A stretch of DNA of 64,000 nt from JABMOV01 sp964654545 (lineage in GTDB: Bacteria > Fidelibacterota > Marinisomatia > Marinisomatales > JABMOV01), in NCBI GenBank assembly GCA_964654545.1, contig CAZZIU010000002.1, positions 62,001 to 126,000 on the forward strand. The letters are read 5' to 3'. Below are positions 45,496 to 54,545 of this stretch, in pieces. Numbering within the stretch: position 1 is the first letter of the stretch; each line of letters begins with the position of its first letter. The position numbers and the translations under genes are program-made. The notes beneath the pieces were generated by a model. That model searched no databases. It saw only the letters and a list, made by a program, of their open reading frames with translations, and was not told where the DNA came from.

Positions 45496-45753
45496 ATGCC
45501 AACATACGAATATCTATGCACGGAATGTGGGATTACATTTGATGTATTCCAGGCAATGTCCGATTCGGTATTGGATCGCTGTCCAAAATGTGGGGGTAAA
45601 GTGCGCCGGTTAGTGAGCGGTGGGTCCGGCCTAATATTTAAAGGATCAGGGTTCTATGTAACGGACTATAAGAATAAATCAGTTAAAGAAATATCAGAAC
45701 CTGTGTCCAAGAAGCCATCAAAATCATCAACTTCAGAAATTTCAAAGGAATAA
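45496..45753 (+). CDS. FmdB-family zinc ribbon protein
   Basis: This 85-residue protein has the FmdB-type putative regulatory zinc ribbon: MPTYEYLCTECG, then DRCPKCGG about 20 residues later, giving four metal cysteines (CxxC pairs), and SGSGLIFKGSGFYVTDYKN, the typical tail motif. A Ser/Lys-rich end follows. The family was named after formamide/acetamide-responsive regulators but most members are uncharacterised. It is followed by icd after 2 bases. Confidence 0.9.
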   Translation: MPTYEYLCTECGITFDVFQAMSDSVLDRCPKCGGKVRRLVSGGSGLIFKGSGFYVTDYKNKSVKEISEPVSKKPSKSSTSEISKE

Positions 45754-45755
45754 AC

Positions 45756-47051
45756 ATGTCAATTTATCAGTTTATTAATGTACCTGAAAGCGGGAAAAAA
45801 ATTACAGCCACTAACGGGAAATTATCTGTTCCGGATAATCCAATCATTCCATTTATTGAAGGTGATGGTATAGGGCCGGATATTTGGCATGCCGCTGTAC
45901 GAGTGTTTGATGCTGCGGTTGAAAAAGCCTATAACGGAAAAAAGAAAATATCCTGGATGGAGGTGTATGCTGGAGAAAAAGCACTGGAAAAAACCAATAG
46001 CTGGCTTCCAGATGAAACTCTGGATGTGATTCGGGAATATTTAATTGCAATCAAAGGTCCTTTGACTACTCCTGTAGGTGGTGGTATTCGCTCTCTAAAC
46101 GTCGCCCTTCGACAAAAACTGGATTTATATGCCTGTGTTCGACCCGTTCGCTGGTTCAGTGGTGTTCCCTCACCAGTGAAGGAACCGGGACTGGTGGACA
46201 TGATTATTTACAGGGAAAATACTGAAGACATTTATGCAGGTATTGAATGGATGGATGGAAGTCCCGAAGTTGAAAAAGTAAAATCATTTCTTCTTACAGA
46301 AATGAATGTAAAAAACATTCGATTCCCCAACACTGCATCCATAGGCGTAAAACCTGTATCTGTCGAGGGCACTGAACGATTAATCAGATCCGCAATTGAT
46401 TTTGCATTGGACCATCATCGGAAATCAGTGACGATTGTCCACAAAGGCAATATTATGAAGTTTACAGAAGGTGCCTTTAAAACATGGGGATATGCCCTCG
46501 CTGAAAGAGAATATGGAGACAAGGTTTTCACCTGGGCGCAATACGATCGGATTAAGGCTGAAAAAGGTGAAGAGGAAGCTAGCAAGGCGCAAAAATCAGC
46601 ATTGGATAGCGGAAAACTATTGGTTAAGGATTTTATAGCCGATGCTTTCTTGCAACAGATTCTTCTGCGACCGGCGGAATACGACGTGGTTGCAACATTG
46701 AATCTAAATGGTGACTATATTTCTGATGCGCTGGCAGCAATTGTGGGTGGTATTGGAATTGCTCCAGGAGCAAATATTAATTACATCTCAGGGCACGCCA
46801 TATTTGAGGCAACTCATGGCACTGCACCCAAGTATGCTGGACAAGACAAAGTAAATCCAAGCTCAATTATTTTAAGCGGAGTGATGATGCTGGAGCATCT
46901 TGGATGGCAGGAAGCCGCTGATAATATTGTCCATGGAATCGAAGGATCCATCATAAATAAAAGGGTCACATATGATTTTCACCGTCTCATGGATGGTGCA
47001 ACAAAATTGAAATGTTCCGAATTTGGAACAGAAATAATTTCTAATATGTAG
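45756..47051 (+). CDS. icd: Isocitrate dehydrogenase (NADP+)
   Basis: This 431-residue enzyme oxidatively decarboxylates isocitrate to 2-oxoglutarate in the TCA cycle. Diagnostic parts are IPFIEGDGIGPDIW, IAIKGPLTTPVGGGIRSLNVALRQ, VRPVRWFSGVPSPVKEP, YRENTEDIYAGIEW and NLNGDYISDALAA. The C-terminal FEATHGTAPKYAGQDKVNPSSIILS block with Lys and Tyr for the NADP phosphate supports NADP use. Length is slightly above the E. coli enzyme. It indicates an active oxidative TCA branch. Confidence 0.96.
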   Translation: MSIYQFINVPESGKKITATNGKLSVPDNPIIPFIEGDGIGPDIWHAAVRVFDAAVEKAYNGKKKISWMEVYAGEKALEKTNSWLPDETLDVIREYLIAIKGPLTTPVGGGIRSLNVALRQKLDLYACVRPVRWFSGVPSPVKEPGLVDMIIYRENTEDIYAGIEWMDGSPEVEKVKSFLLTEMNVKNIRFPNTASIGVKPVSVEGTERLIRSAIDFALDHHRKSVTIVHKGNIMKFTEGAFKTWGYALAEREYGDKVFTWAQYDRIKAEKGEEEASKAQKSALDSGKLLVKDFIADAFLQQILLRPAEYDVVATLNLNGDYISDALAAIVGGIGIAPGANINYISGHAIFEATHGTAPKYAGQDKVNPSSIILSGVMMLEHLGWQEAADNIVHGIEGSIINKRVTYDFHRLMDGATKLKCSEFGTEIISNM

Positions 47052-47103
47052 CATTCCTTTTCGCCGAGTAGTAGTTTATTCGGATAATCGGATTTTACGA
47101 ATT

Positions 47104-48090
47104 ATGTTTATAGATTATACAGTCATTGAATGTCGAGCCGGAAAAGGCGGAGCCGGAATGGTTTCCTTCAGACGGGAAAAATTCGTTCCCAAAGGAGGGC
47201 CGAATGGTGGTGATGGAGGAAAAGGCGGCGATATTGTCATAAAGGTAGATACGAATCTCCACACCCTGCACGATTTGCGTTACAATCGCATATACAAAGC
47301 TGCCAATGGTGGAAGTGGTGGTACAAATCAAAAATCCGGAAAAAATGGCACGGATATCCATATTCTCGTTCCACCTGGGACACTTATTAAAAATAAAGAA
47401 ACTGGTGAAGTCATTGCCGATTTAACAAGCACTCAAGATTCCATTATACTATGCCATGGCGGCAAAGGTGGGAATGGAAACCAACATTACAAGACGTCCA
47501 CGAACCAGACCCCCCGATATGCACAATCGGGCCTTCCCGGCGAGAATGGAATATTTGAATTGGAGTTGAAAGTATTGGCAGATGTTGGTTTGGTCGGGCT
47601 TCCAAATGCTGGTAAATCTACATTTCTGTCCACAGTATCCGCTGCCCGACCAAAGGTGGCTGATTATCCGTTCACAACACTTGAACCATACCTCGGGATC
47701 GTAAATATATCGGAATTTAGATCATTGGTTATGGCGGATATTCCTGGGTTAATTGAAGGTGCCAGTGATGGCAAAGGATTGGGTATTACTTTTCTACGCC
47801 ATGTAGAACGGTCGAAGGTGTTGGCTTTCGTAATTGACATCAATGAAGAAGACCCGGAAAAAGTCTACCAGACGTTATTGAATGAATTATTTCATCACAA
47901 TGCAGCTTTGTTGGATAAACCGAGATGTATAATACGTTCCAAAATTGATACAATTAGTGAAGAAATTGATGATCATTGGAATTCTGTTTCTTTTAAATAT
48001 GTATCCATGTCTTCGGTTACCGGTGAAGGTGTGAAAGATGTATTATTATTTATAGATAGATTAATTAATGAATCCCGAGATCACCACTGA
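47104..48090 (+). CDS. obgE: Obg-family GTPase
   Basis: This 328-residue ribosome-assembly GTPase has the glycine-rich Obg fold at residues ~1-158 (GGAGMVSFRREKFVPKGGPNGGDGGKGG) and a G domain with G1 GLPNAGKST, G3 DIPGLIEGASDGKGLG and the later RSKID. The optional C-terminal OCT domain is absent, as in many phyla. It acts in 50S maturation and stress control. It overlaps dprA by 23 bases. Confidence 0.95.
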   Translation: MFIDYTVIECRAGKGGAGMVSFRREKFVPKGGPNGGDGGKGGDIVIKVDTNLHTLHDLRYNRIYKAANGGSGGTNQKSGKNGTDIHILVPPGTLIKNKETGEVIADLTSTQDSIILCHGGKGGNGNQHYKTSTNQTPRYAQSGLPGENGIFELELKVLADVGLVGLPNAGKSTFLSTVSAARPKVADYPFTTLEPYLGIVNISEFRSLVMADIPGLIEGASDGKGLGITFLRHVERSKVLAFVIDINEEDPEKVYQTLLNELFHHNAALLDKPRCIIRSKIDTISEEIDDHWNSVSFKYVSMSSVTGEGVKDVLLFIDRLINESRDHH

Positions 48091-49162
48091 TATACTGAAT
48101 TTGCTCCATGTGCCAGGAATTGGGCCCCAACGTGTTCGCACGCTTTTATCGTATTATAAAGATACCCGGAGCATCTGGGATGAGTCTGAGACCGGTTTAT
48201 GCCAGATTGAAGGCATCAATATTTCTATTGCAAGGTCAATTTTGGATTTCACAGATTTTGATTTTGGAAAGCGTCAGGTTGAGATTGCCCAAAAAAATAA
48301 TTGCAATATTGTTTCCAGTTTTGACAATCATTATCCTGAATTATTAAAAAGAATTTATGACCCACCTGTGCTATTGTTTACAAAGGGGAATGGTCTCAAA
48401 AAAGAACAAGATTGTATTGCCATTGTTGGAACCAGAAACATGACAGAATACGGACGACGGGTCACTTCCGATTTATCTTCATCCTTATCACGATCTGGTT
48501 TAATCATTGTCAGCGGATTAGCACGCGGAGTGGATACAATTGCTCATAACGAAACTCTCATCGCGGATGGAAAGACTATTGCAGTCCTGGGTTGCGGTTT
48601 AGATCGTGTTTATCCATCCGAAAACAGGAAATTATACAGCGAAATTGAAGATAGGGGAACCCTGGTTTCCGAATTCCCATTTGGAACGAAACCGGATGCA
48701 GTGAATTTTCCTCAAAGAAATCGCATCATCAGTGGTTTGAGTCATGCCGTAATAGTGGTTGAAGCAGGTAATAAATCGGGCGCCATGTTAACAGCCCTAA
48801 ATGCAATTGACCAGAACAGGGACGTGTATGCCGTTCCTGGAAGAATCTATGATGACAAAAGTATTGGCACCAATCGATTAATCAGACATGGCGCAATCCC
48901 AGTACAAAACGCCGAGGAAATTGTAACGATTCTGCAACCACGGTTATTTAAACCAAATCAACCCAAGCAAGAACGAATTAACCTGGAATTGAATCCAATG
49001 CAGGCAAAAATCGTCGCCCAATTACAAAATGATGCTGTTCATATTGATCAACTGGCAAAAATTCTCAACATTGAAATCACAAAGCTATTAAGTGAATTGC
49101 TGCAATTGGAATTGATTGGAGCAGTACGACAATTGGCAGGCAAAATGTTTATAGCAAATTAA
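48068..49162 (+). CDS. dprA: DNA-processing protein DprA
   Basis: This 364-residue protein protects incoming single-stranded DNA and loads RecA in natural transformation. An N-terminal helix-hairpin-helix region (LHVPGIGPQRVRTLL) precedes the Rossmann-like core: IVGTRNMTEYGRRV, VSGLARGVDTIAHNETL, AVLGCGLDRVYPSENRKLY, FPQRNRIISGLSHAVIVVEAGNKSGAMLTA. A winged-helix C-terminal domain follows. Together with the ComEA-like gene it is compatible with DNA uptake, though dprA also occurs in non-competent bacteria. Confidence 0.95.
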   Translation: MNPEITTDILNLLHVPGIGPQRVRTLLSYYKDTRSIWDESETGLCQIEGINISIARSILDFTDFDFGKRQVEIAQKNNCNIVSSFDNHYPELLKRIYDPPVLLFTKGNGLKKEQDCIAIVGTRNMTEYGRRVTSDLSSSLSRSGLIIVSGLARGVDTIAHNETLIADGKTIAVLGCGLDRVYPSENRKLYSEIEDRGTLVSEFPFGTKPDAVNFPQRNRIISGLSHAVIVVEAGNKSGAMLTALNAIDQNRDVYAVPGRIYDDKSIGTNRLIRHGAIPVQNAEEIVTILQPRLFKPNQPKQERINLELNPMQAKIVAQLQNDAVHIDQLAKILNIEITKLLSELLQLELIGAVRQLAGKMFIAN

Positions 49163-49247
49163 TGCTGAATTGATATTGGAGAGGGAGGGCTCCGATTGTA
49201 ATTTCGCCCGTCATTTTTCGAGAAGAAACCTAAAAAACAACATTTAT

Positions 49248-49337
49248 GGAGAGGTGGCCGAGCTGGCTGAAGGCGCTCGCCTGCTAAGTGAGTAACTGGG
49301 GAGACCTGGTTCGAGGGTTCGAATCCCTCCCTCTCCG
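49248..49337 (+). tRNA. tRNA-Ser (anticodon GCU)
   Basis: A 90-base class II tRNA folds clearly. Acceptor arms GGAGAGG (49248-49254) and CCTCTCC pair fully with discriminator G at 49337. The anticodon stem CTCGC/GTGAG (one G-T pair) encloses CTGCTAA, giving anticodon GCU for serine AGC/AGU codons. A long variable arm (ACTGGG...CCTGGT with wobble pairs) is typical for serine, and the T arm is GAGGG-TTCGAAT-CCCTC. The 3' CCA is not encoded (next bases are CAA). It sits 85 bases after dprA and converges with - strand genes. Confidence 0.96.
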
Positions 49338-49424
49338 CAAATTTTATTTATAGAATTATAATCTAGACTGCTGTGAAGTTGTTAGATATTAATATGTTCA
49401 ATTCAGGACGGTAACCAAATCGTA

Positions 49425-49820
49425 CTACTGAAAAACTTCCTTTAATCTCTCAATCATATTCGTTTCAGATGTAAATACAATTCCATCTGCTTCTATAACC
49501 TGTTCAAGTTTAGGTACTAATTTTTCTCGTAAATGATCGCTGGAAAAATGATCTTTCAATAGAGCGGCACACTGTACTGCATGATCCATCTTTTGAAATT
49601 CATCCATCTCCATTATGTGCTGTCCTGCGTCGCGTAAAACATCCAATGCGCGGTGCTGTTTATAATCAGGAAATAGCTCCAGTAGTGTATCTGCCCACAC
49701 TTCTCGTTCTTCAAACTCAATTCTACCATCTGCCAATTGCAAACAAACTATGACATGGGTTACCAATTCTAACGGTGAATAATCTAGTATCGTTTTGGGG
49801 ACGTCTTCTTTTTTAAACAT
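49425..49820 (-). CDS. TerB-like protein
   Basis: This 131-residue acidic helical protein contains the TerB-type pattern twice: VIVCLQLADGRIEFEEREVWADTLLELFP in the first half and EQVIEADGIVFTSETNMIERLKEVF at the end, each an ADGxx...E motif that may bind a metal. TerB-like domains occur in tellurite-resistance clusters and in DnaJ-like co-chaperones. No other ter gene is near. It is downstream of the bolA gene on the - strand with a 2-base gap, so both form a small operon; function unknown. Confidence 0.78.
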   Translation of the reverse strand: MFKKEDVPKTILDYSPLELVTHVIVCLQLADGRIEFEEREVWADTLLELFPDYKQHRALDVLRDAGQHIMEMDEFQKMDHAVQCAALLKDHFSSDHLREKLVPKLEQVIEADGIVFTSETNMIERLKEVFQ

Positions 49821-49822
49821 AG

Positions 49823-50113
49823 TTAGCTCGATTTCTCCTTAATTGTTGTCCATTCTTCAGGGGTATAGGTTTTCATACTCAATGCATGGATTTCATTTTG
49901 CATAAGGTCATTTACAATTTCATATATTTTGCGATGACGATCAATCAAGTCCATGCCATTAAATGCATTTGAAACAATTATGGTATTTAAATGAGCTCCG
50001 CCAGTGTACGCATCATGGTGTTGGTGTCCTTTTGCGAAATCTTCAACTTCAAAATGATCCAGCGCTAATGAGGCCTCTAACCTGGTCCGCAACTCATCAA
50101 ATATTGAACTCAT
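49823..50113 (-). CDS. BolA family protein
   Basis: This 96-residue protein has the BolA fold with the class II KH-like pattern: LEASLALDHFEVEDFAKGHQHHDA, then GGAHLNTIIVSNAFNGMDLIDRHRKIYEIVNDLM and a terminal HALSMKTYTPEEW. The conserved HR motif (DRHRKIY) is present. BolA proteins pair with monothiol glutaredoxins around iron-sulfur cluster handling or bind DNA. No glutaredoxin gene is in the window. It forms a - strand pair with the TerB-like gene and is divergent from the YkvA-like gene, sharing a 42-base intergenic region. Confidence 0.92.
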   Translation of the reverse strand: MSSIFDELRTRLEASLALDHFEVEDFAKGHQHHDAYTGGAHLNTIIVSNAFNGMDLIDRHRKIYEIVNDLMQNEIHALSMKTYTPEEWTTIKEKSS

Positions 50114-50155
50114 CTAATTAATCCTTTTGATTGATATGATCCCTAAATTACAACC

Positions 50156-50545
50156 ATGACGAAAGAAGATCATCTATTTAGAATCACTCCTGAAGATAAA
50201 CAGCGATATGAAAAACAAATTGCGAATATTGATATGTCGAAAAAGAAACAGGTATTGCATAGGATTCCAGAGAAGGTTTCCTATTTGATGCAAGATGTAG
50301 ATTTACATCCCATTCAGAAAGAACTTATTGAAGATATTTCCCGATTGTATACTGTATTAAAAAACGTACCTAATCTGGATGAAAATATCCAAAAACGTAT
50401 ATTATTTGCTTTAGAGTATTTTGTTAAGTCAGACGATGAAATACCGGATACGGTGCCTACAGTCGGTTATCTGGATGATGCCGTGTTGGTGCGCTGGATA
50501 GCAGAGCAAATATTAGAAGAATATTCGCATATTTTTGAAGCGTGA
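50156..50545 (+). CDS. YkvA/DUF1232-like protein
   Basis: This 129-residue protein has a helical N-terminal half and a C-terminal segment FVKSDDEIPDTVPTVGYLDDAVLVRWIAEQIL that matches the DUF1232 (YkvA) pattern DxIPDxxPxxGYLDDxxV. In most family members the motif is flanked by membrane helices, but here the flanking regions are not strongly hydrophobic, so the protein is probably soluble or peripheral. Function is unknown. It is on the + strand between - strand genes. Confidence 0.75.
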   Translation: MTKEDHLFRITPEDKQRYEKQIANIDMSKKKQVLHRIPEKVSYLMQDVDLHPIQKELIEDISRLYTVLKNVPNLDENIQKRILFALEYFVKSDDEIPDTVPTVGYLDDAVLVRWIAEQILEEYSHIFEA

Positions 50546-50550
50546 TTGCT

Positions 50551-50787
50551 TCAGGGGGATTGAAGTTCCTCTTCAGAAAACTGCCATTGGCAGGAGGGAC
50601 ACCACCACGGTTTGCCAAAATAGTTGGTGTTTTTATCAACCATCTCTAATGATTGGCCACATTTTGGACAGTCGCGGTTTGCATCGGGATCAGGCCAGGA
50701 AAATTGCGGTTTGAAAGTCAGTGCTGGATCGGGAACTGTGTGTTTTTTCATGCACAAATTTAATTGCAAACAATGACACGATTCCAT
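50551..50787 (-). CDS. Small zinc-ribbon protein
   Basis: This 78-residue - strand frame starts at ATG 50785-50787 and has a cysteine-rich start (SCHCLQLNLCMKKH) and a C-terminal zinc ribbon: DCPKCGQSL then WWCPSCQWQF about 20 residues later. The CPxCG/CPSC pair makes it a credible gene, although it is short and unlike any named family I know. It fills the gap between the YkvA-like gene and plsX without overlap and is transcribed divergently from plsX. Confidence 0.66.
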   Translation of the reverse strand: MESCHCLQLNLCMKKHTVPDPALTFKPQFSWPDPDANRDCPKCGQSLEMVDKNTNYFGKPWWCPSCQWQFSEEELQSP

Positions 50788-50825
50788 AATGTCTTTATAG
50801 AAATAAATATAACCAAGGATTGTAA

Positions 50826-51887
50826 ATGAGTATTATTATAGCCGTTGATGCCATGGGTGGCGATGATGGTCCTACGCCAATCGTTCAGGGCGCGATCATT
50901 GCAGCGAATGCCAACCCGGTACGTATTTTACTTGTAGGTGATGAAGAAAAAATTAAATCTCTTTTGAATGGTCAGAAATACCCGCACAATTCTATCGAAA
51001 TCATTCATGCCGAAGATAAAATCGAAATGGGAGAATCACCAAAATCAGCTGTGGAAACAAAACCAAATTCATCCATCATGAAAGCGGCAAGACTGGTGGC
51101 ACAGGGAAGAGCCCAGGCATTGGTTAGTGCAGGAAGCACTGGAAGCGTGGTTTTGTCAGCCGCAAAAAACATCCCCCGGATTACCGGGGTAAGGCGCACG
51201 GCTATCGCTACAGTTTATCCCACGATGAATGAGTTGAAACGATCTGACTTACTGTGTTTAATTCTGGATGTGGGTGCAAATGTGCAGTGTAGTGCGGAAG
51301 AAATGGTACAATTCGCAATCATGGGTTCGGCCTATGTCTCTGATGTTCGAGGAATAGCAGACCCAAATGTAGCACTCCTCAATATAGGTGAAGAATCTAC
51401 CAAGGGAGGGGAAAAAATGCAGGAATCCTACCGGATATTGAGTGAGTCCACTCATTTGAATTTTATTGGCAATATTGAAGGGAAGGACCTTCTGCGTGGT
51501 GCAGCCGATGTGGTTGTTACAGAGGGATTTGTGGGTAATATTGTAATAAAAACCCTGGAAGGAGCTGCAAAGACGGTTAGTCATTTAGGTAAAATTGCAT
51601 TCAAAACAAAATTTATCTGGAAGCTAGGTTTAATAATGCTTCGAAAAGGTTTTGCCATGCTAAAAGAAGTAACCGATTATTCTGAATACGGTGGTGCGCC
51701 CTTGTTGGGTTTCGAAAAAATTGTAATAATTGCCCATGGCAGAAGTAATTCCAAAGCCATGGCAAACGCTATCAAATTGGCAGGAAAATGTGTGAGAGAT
51801 GATGTATGTGGAAAAATAGCGACCAATATCAGCACATTTGAGAAATCCCCGAACTATGAATTCAAAAGACTAAAGCACGAAATGTAG
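50826..51887 (+). CDS. plsX: Phosphate acyltransferase PlsX
   Basis: This 353-residue enzyme makes acyl-phosphate from acyl-ACP for phospholipid synthesis. The N-terminal AVDAMGGDDGPTPIVQGAI, the SAGSTGSVVLSA core, LDVGANVQCSAEEMVQFAIMGS, GNIEGKDLLRGAADVVVTEGFVGNI and the C-terminal GGAPLLGFEKIVIIAHGRSNSKAMANAI are all characteristic. The usual upstream genes (yceD/DUF177 and rpmF) are absent here, and fabH does not follow. Its upstream region is only 38 bases. Confidence 0.95.
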   Translation: MSIIIAVDAMGGDDGPTPIVQGAIIAANANPVRILLVGDEEKIKSLLNGQKYPHNSIEIIHAEDKIEMGESPKSAVETKPNSSIMKAARLVAQGRAQALVSAGSTGSVVLSAAKNIPRITGVRRTAIATVYPTMNELKRSDLLCLILDVGANVQCSAEEMVQFAIMGSAYVSDVRGIADPNVALLNIGEESTKGGEKMQESYRILSESTHLNFIGNIEGKDLLRGAADVVVTEGFVGNIVIKTLEGAAKTVSHLGKIAFKTKFIWKLGLIMLRKGFAMLKEVTDYSEYGGAPLLGFEKIVIIAHGRSNSKAMANAIKLAGKCVRDDVCGKIATNISTFEKSPNYEFKRLKHEM

Positions 51888-51987
51888 CCAACCGCGAATG
51901 TATTGGAACTGAAACCTTGCATCATTGTTTCAATTTATTGTTACAAGAATCAAAGAATAATAAATATTGGAAATTGATTTGGCTACC

Positions 51988-53757
51988 ATGAAGTTTCCCA
52001 CCGCCATGCTGCATAAAATTCGACGATACCAGCTCATTATTGTACCCACTTTATATCTTTTTTTCAGTTGTGCCTACTTCAATACCTTTTATAATGCTGA
52101 GCAATATTTTATTGAAGCTGAAAAAGTCCGATTGGAAAATGCTGGCAAATCCCTTCCGGCGAAAGCTATTGATTCGTACAATCGAGTAATTGAAAAATGC
52201 AACAAGGTTTTGGATAAATATCCGGATTCAAAATACCATGATCCTGCATTGCTTCTCATCGGGAAAGCTAGATTTCATAAAAAAGAGTACAAAACGGCTG
52301 AGCAGATTTTCAAACTTTTGGAACAAAATGGTGAACCGGAATTTGCCCGTGAAGCACAATATTGGTTGGCATTATGTAAATGGAAATTTGGGAGAATTCA
52401 ACCGGCCATTGATGATTTGAATCAAATCCTTGATGATTCAATTGATAAAAAAGAAGAATCAGCAATTTACCTGTCTTTAGCTGATATCTATCTTGAAATG
52501 AAGGAAGATGACCAAGCCTTTTTAAGTTTAGAAAAGGCAGCAGAATATTCCTCCAATGATTCGGAGCGTGGACAAATATATTTTCGCATGTCACACCTGG
52601 CATATGAACGTGGTAACCTAGAACGGGCATTGAACGCTTACAAAAACGTTATGAAATATTCACTTTCGAAATCCCAGGTAGAAGAAGCGAACTTAAAAAC
52701 AGTCGTTATATACCGTGAGCAAGGTGAGTTGGAAAAGGCATCCGATAGAATTAAGATCATGTTAGTCGATGACAATTTTAGTGCAATACATCCTGAGTTA
52801 GAACTGGAATTGGCCAGATTGTATCAAATCCAGAACGAATGGCAACAGGCGTTAACTAGATTGGCTTCAATTACGGAAACATATCCAAAATCGGAAGCAG
52901 CTGCCGATGCATATTTTATGCTCGCCGAATACGAATTACACCATCGCTGGCAATTGGATGATGCTCTCAAATACTATATCAATGTTAAGCGGGAAAGCCG
53001 GAAATCTGAGAATATCCCTGCGTCAGATGCCAAAGTGAAAGAAATCACAGCCTATTTAGAAACGATAGAAGAGATTAAAAAACTAGAATCTTCACTGTCT
53101 ATCGTAGAAGATTCAAGTATGGTTGATACCAGCCAAGTGGTAGAAAAAACATTATCAAAAAATGAAATAGATATTGTTATGAGTCAATACCTCATAGAAT
53201 TAGTGGAATTGGAAGCATTCCATTTATCAAACACGGATTCTGCATTGGTTCATTTAAATACTATCATCACAGACTATCCCAATTCTGATGTGCATCCACG
53301 AGCGCTATTTACCTTGAGTTACCTTGAGAATAGGAAAAATAATGCAAATCGAGCCAGGGAGCTAGAGTATGAAATTCTTCGATTGTATCCCAACTCGGAT
53401 TATGCAAGTTTTGTCCGGGAGAAAAATGGGATAGAAGAAGCATACAGTGGCTCTGCACAAAAATTACGGGAAGCAGAATCAATTAGAAATACTTCTCGGT
53501 TAGATGCGCTCCCGATATATCTGGAAATTGTGGGGAATGATTCCAGCAGTGAATCTTCCTTAATTGCCGGATATTATTTGGCGGATTATTATGACTATGA
53601 ATCCATAGAACCAACAAAAGCACTTTACTATTACAACTGGGTTTCCACCAATTTTCCTCTTTCTGATCAGGCAAATATTGCAATGACACGTGAAAAATTC
53701 ATCACTTCTGCGTTGACACCGGTTGAGACTGATTCCACCGATAACGAAGAACAATGA
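51988..53757 (+). CDS. TPR-rich lipoprotein
   Basis: From ATG 51988 (ATG 52006 or TTG 51967 are alternatives) this 589-residue protein has a lipoprotein signal (LIIVPTLYLFFSC) followed by AYFNTFYNAEQYF, then about ten tetratricopeptide-type units along the length (for example YNRVIEKCNKVLDKYPDSKYHDPALLLIGKARF, LALCKWKFGRIQPAIDDLNQIL and FTLSYLENRKNNANRARELEYEIL). It is probably an envelope scaffold with gliding- or secretion-type TPR arrays as relatives. It overlaps pyrK by ATGA, although no functional link is evident. Confidence 0.8.
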   Translation: MKFPTAMLHKIRRYQLIIVPTLYLFFSCAYFNTFYNAEQYFIEAEKVRLENAGKSLPAKAIDSYNRVIEKCNKVLDKYPDSKYHDPALLLIGKARFHKKEYKTAEQIFKLLEQNGEPEFAREAQYWLALCKWKFGRIQPAIDDLNQILDDSIDKKEESAIYLSLADIYLEMKEDDQAFLSLEKAAEYSSNDSERGQIYFRMSHLAYERGNLERALNAYKNVMKYSLSKSQVEEANLKTVVIYREQGELEKASDRIKIMLVDDNFSAIHPELELELARLYQIQNEWQQALTRLASITETYPKSEAAADAYFMLAEYELHHRWQLDDALKYYINVKRESRKSENIPASDAKVKEITAYLETIEEIKKLESSLSIVEDSSMVDTSQVVEKTLSKNEIDIVMSQYLIELVELEAFHLSNTDSALVHLNTIITDYPNSDVHPRALFTLSYLENRKNNANRARELEYEILRLYPNSDYASFVREKNGIEEAYSGSAQKLREAESIRNTSRLDALPIYLEIVGNDSSSESSLIAGYYLADYYDYESIEPTKALYYYNWVSTNFPLSDQANIAMTREKFITSALTPVETDSTDNEEQ

Positions 53758-54545
53758 TTGATCAAGTCTGCCACATCACGCAAGTTACCGAATTAGCTTC
53801 CGGAATATGGCAATTGACGTTTACCGGGGAAAAAATTGTTTCTTTCTACAAGGGTGCGGGACAATTCATCGAAATTTTAGGAAGCAATTCATGGGCTACG
53901 CCACTGCGAAGACCCATGAGTATTGCCGGCGTAAATGGAGATAAAATATCTATTATATTTAAAGTGATGGGTAAAATGACCAGTCAGCTCATTCAATTAA
54001 AGCCTGAAGATGAAATACAAGTTCTGGGTCCTCTTGGAAACACCTTTTCCTATTCGGATAAATCCAAAACTCCATTGTTGGTTGGAGGAGGGGTAGGGTT
54101 AGCTCCAGTTTTGAATTTTTATAGCACATTAAGAAACAAAAATGATTCCATCGGATTGATTCTTGGCGCAAGAACAGAATCAGAACATTTTTTACCTCAT
54201 TCACCTGAAAAAGGTATCTATTTGACAACGGATGATGGAAGTGTGGGCATTCCGGGAACCGTAATTCCTACATTGATCAAGCGTAGCCATGATGTTATGA
54301 ATCCCATAATCTATGCCTGCGGACCGGAACCAATGCTTAAAGCGATTCAACAATTTTGTTTGGAAGAAGGTATACCAGCGCAACTGTCTGTGGAAAGTTA
54401 TATGGGGTGTGGAGTAGGTTTATGTCAGGGTTGTGTCATTCGAAAAACAGAAATAGATGTAAAAGAACATTCCTATCAAAGAAAATATTCACTTGTTTGT
54501 AAGCATGGACCTGTCTACCATGCCAAGGAGATAGTGTTTGACTGA
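53754..54545 (+). CDS. pyrK: Dihydroorotate dehydrogenase B, electron-transfer subunit
   Basis: This 263-residue flavoprotein passes electrons from dihydroorotate oxidation to NAD. FAD-binding ATPLRRPMSIAG, NAD-binding VGGGVGLAPVLNFY and the C-terminal [2Fe-2S] cluster MGCGVGLCQGCVIR ... YSLVCKHGPVY with four cysteines are all in place, at family length. pyrD follows with an 8-base overlap, together making class 1B enzyme. Confidence 0.95.
   Translation: MIDQVCHITQVTELASGIWQLTFTGEKIVSFYKGAGQFIEILGSNSWATPLRRPMSIAGVNGDKISIIFKVMGKMTSQLIQLKPEDEIQVLGPLGNTFSYSDKSKTPLLVGGGVGLAPVLNFYSTLRNKNDSIGLILGARTESEHFLPHSPEKGIYLTTDDGSVGIPGTVIPTLIKRSHDVMNPIIYACGPEPMLKAIQQFCLEEGIPAQLSVESYMGCGVGLCQGCVIRKTEIDVKEHSYQRKYSLVCKHGPVYHAKEIVFD

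Noticed and set aside
49163..49247. Intrinsic terminator between dprA and tRNA-Ser
   Set aside because: GGGC/GCCC pairs over a 15-base loop followed by a short T-run, but the stem is only four pairs and mismatched beyond.
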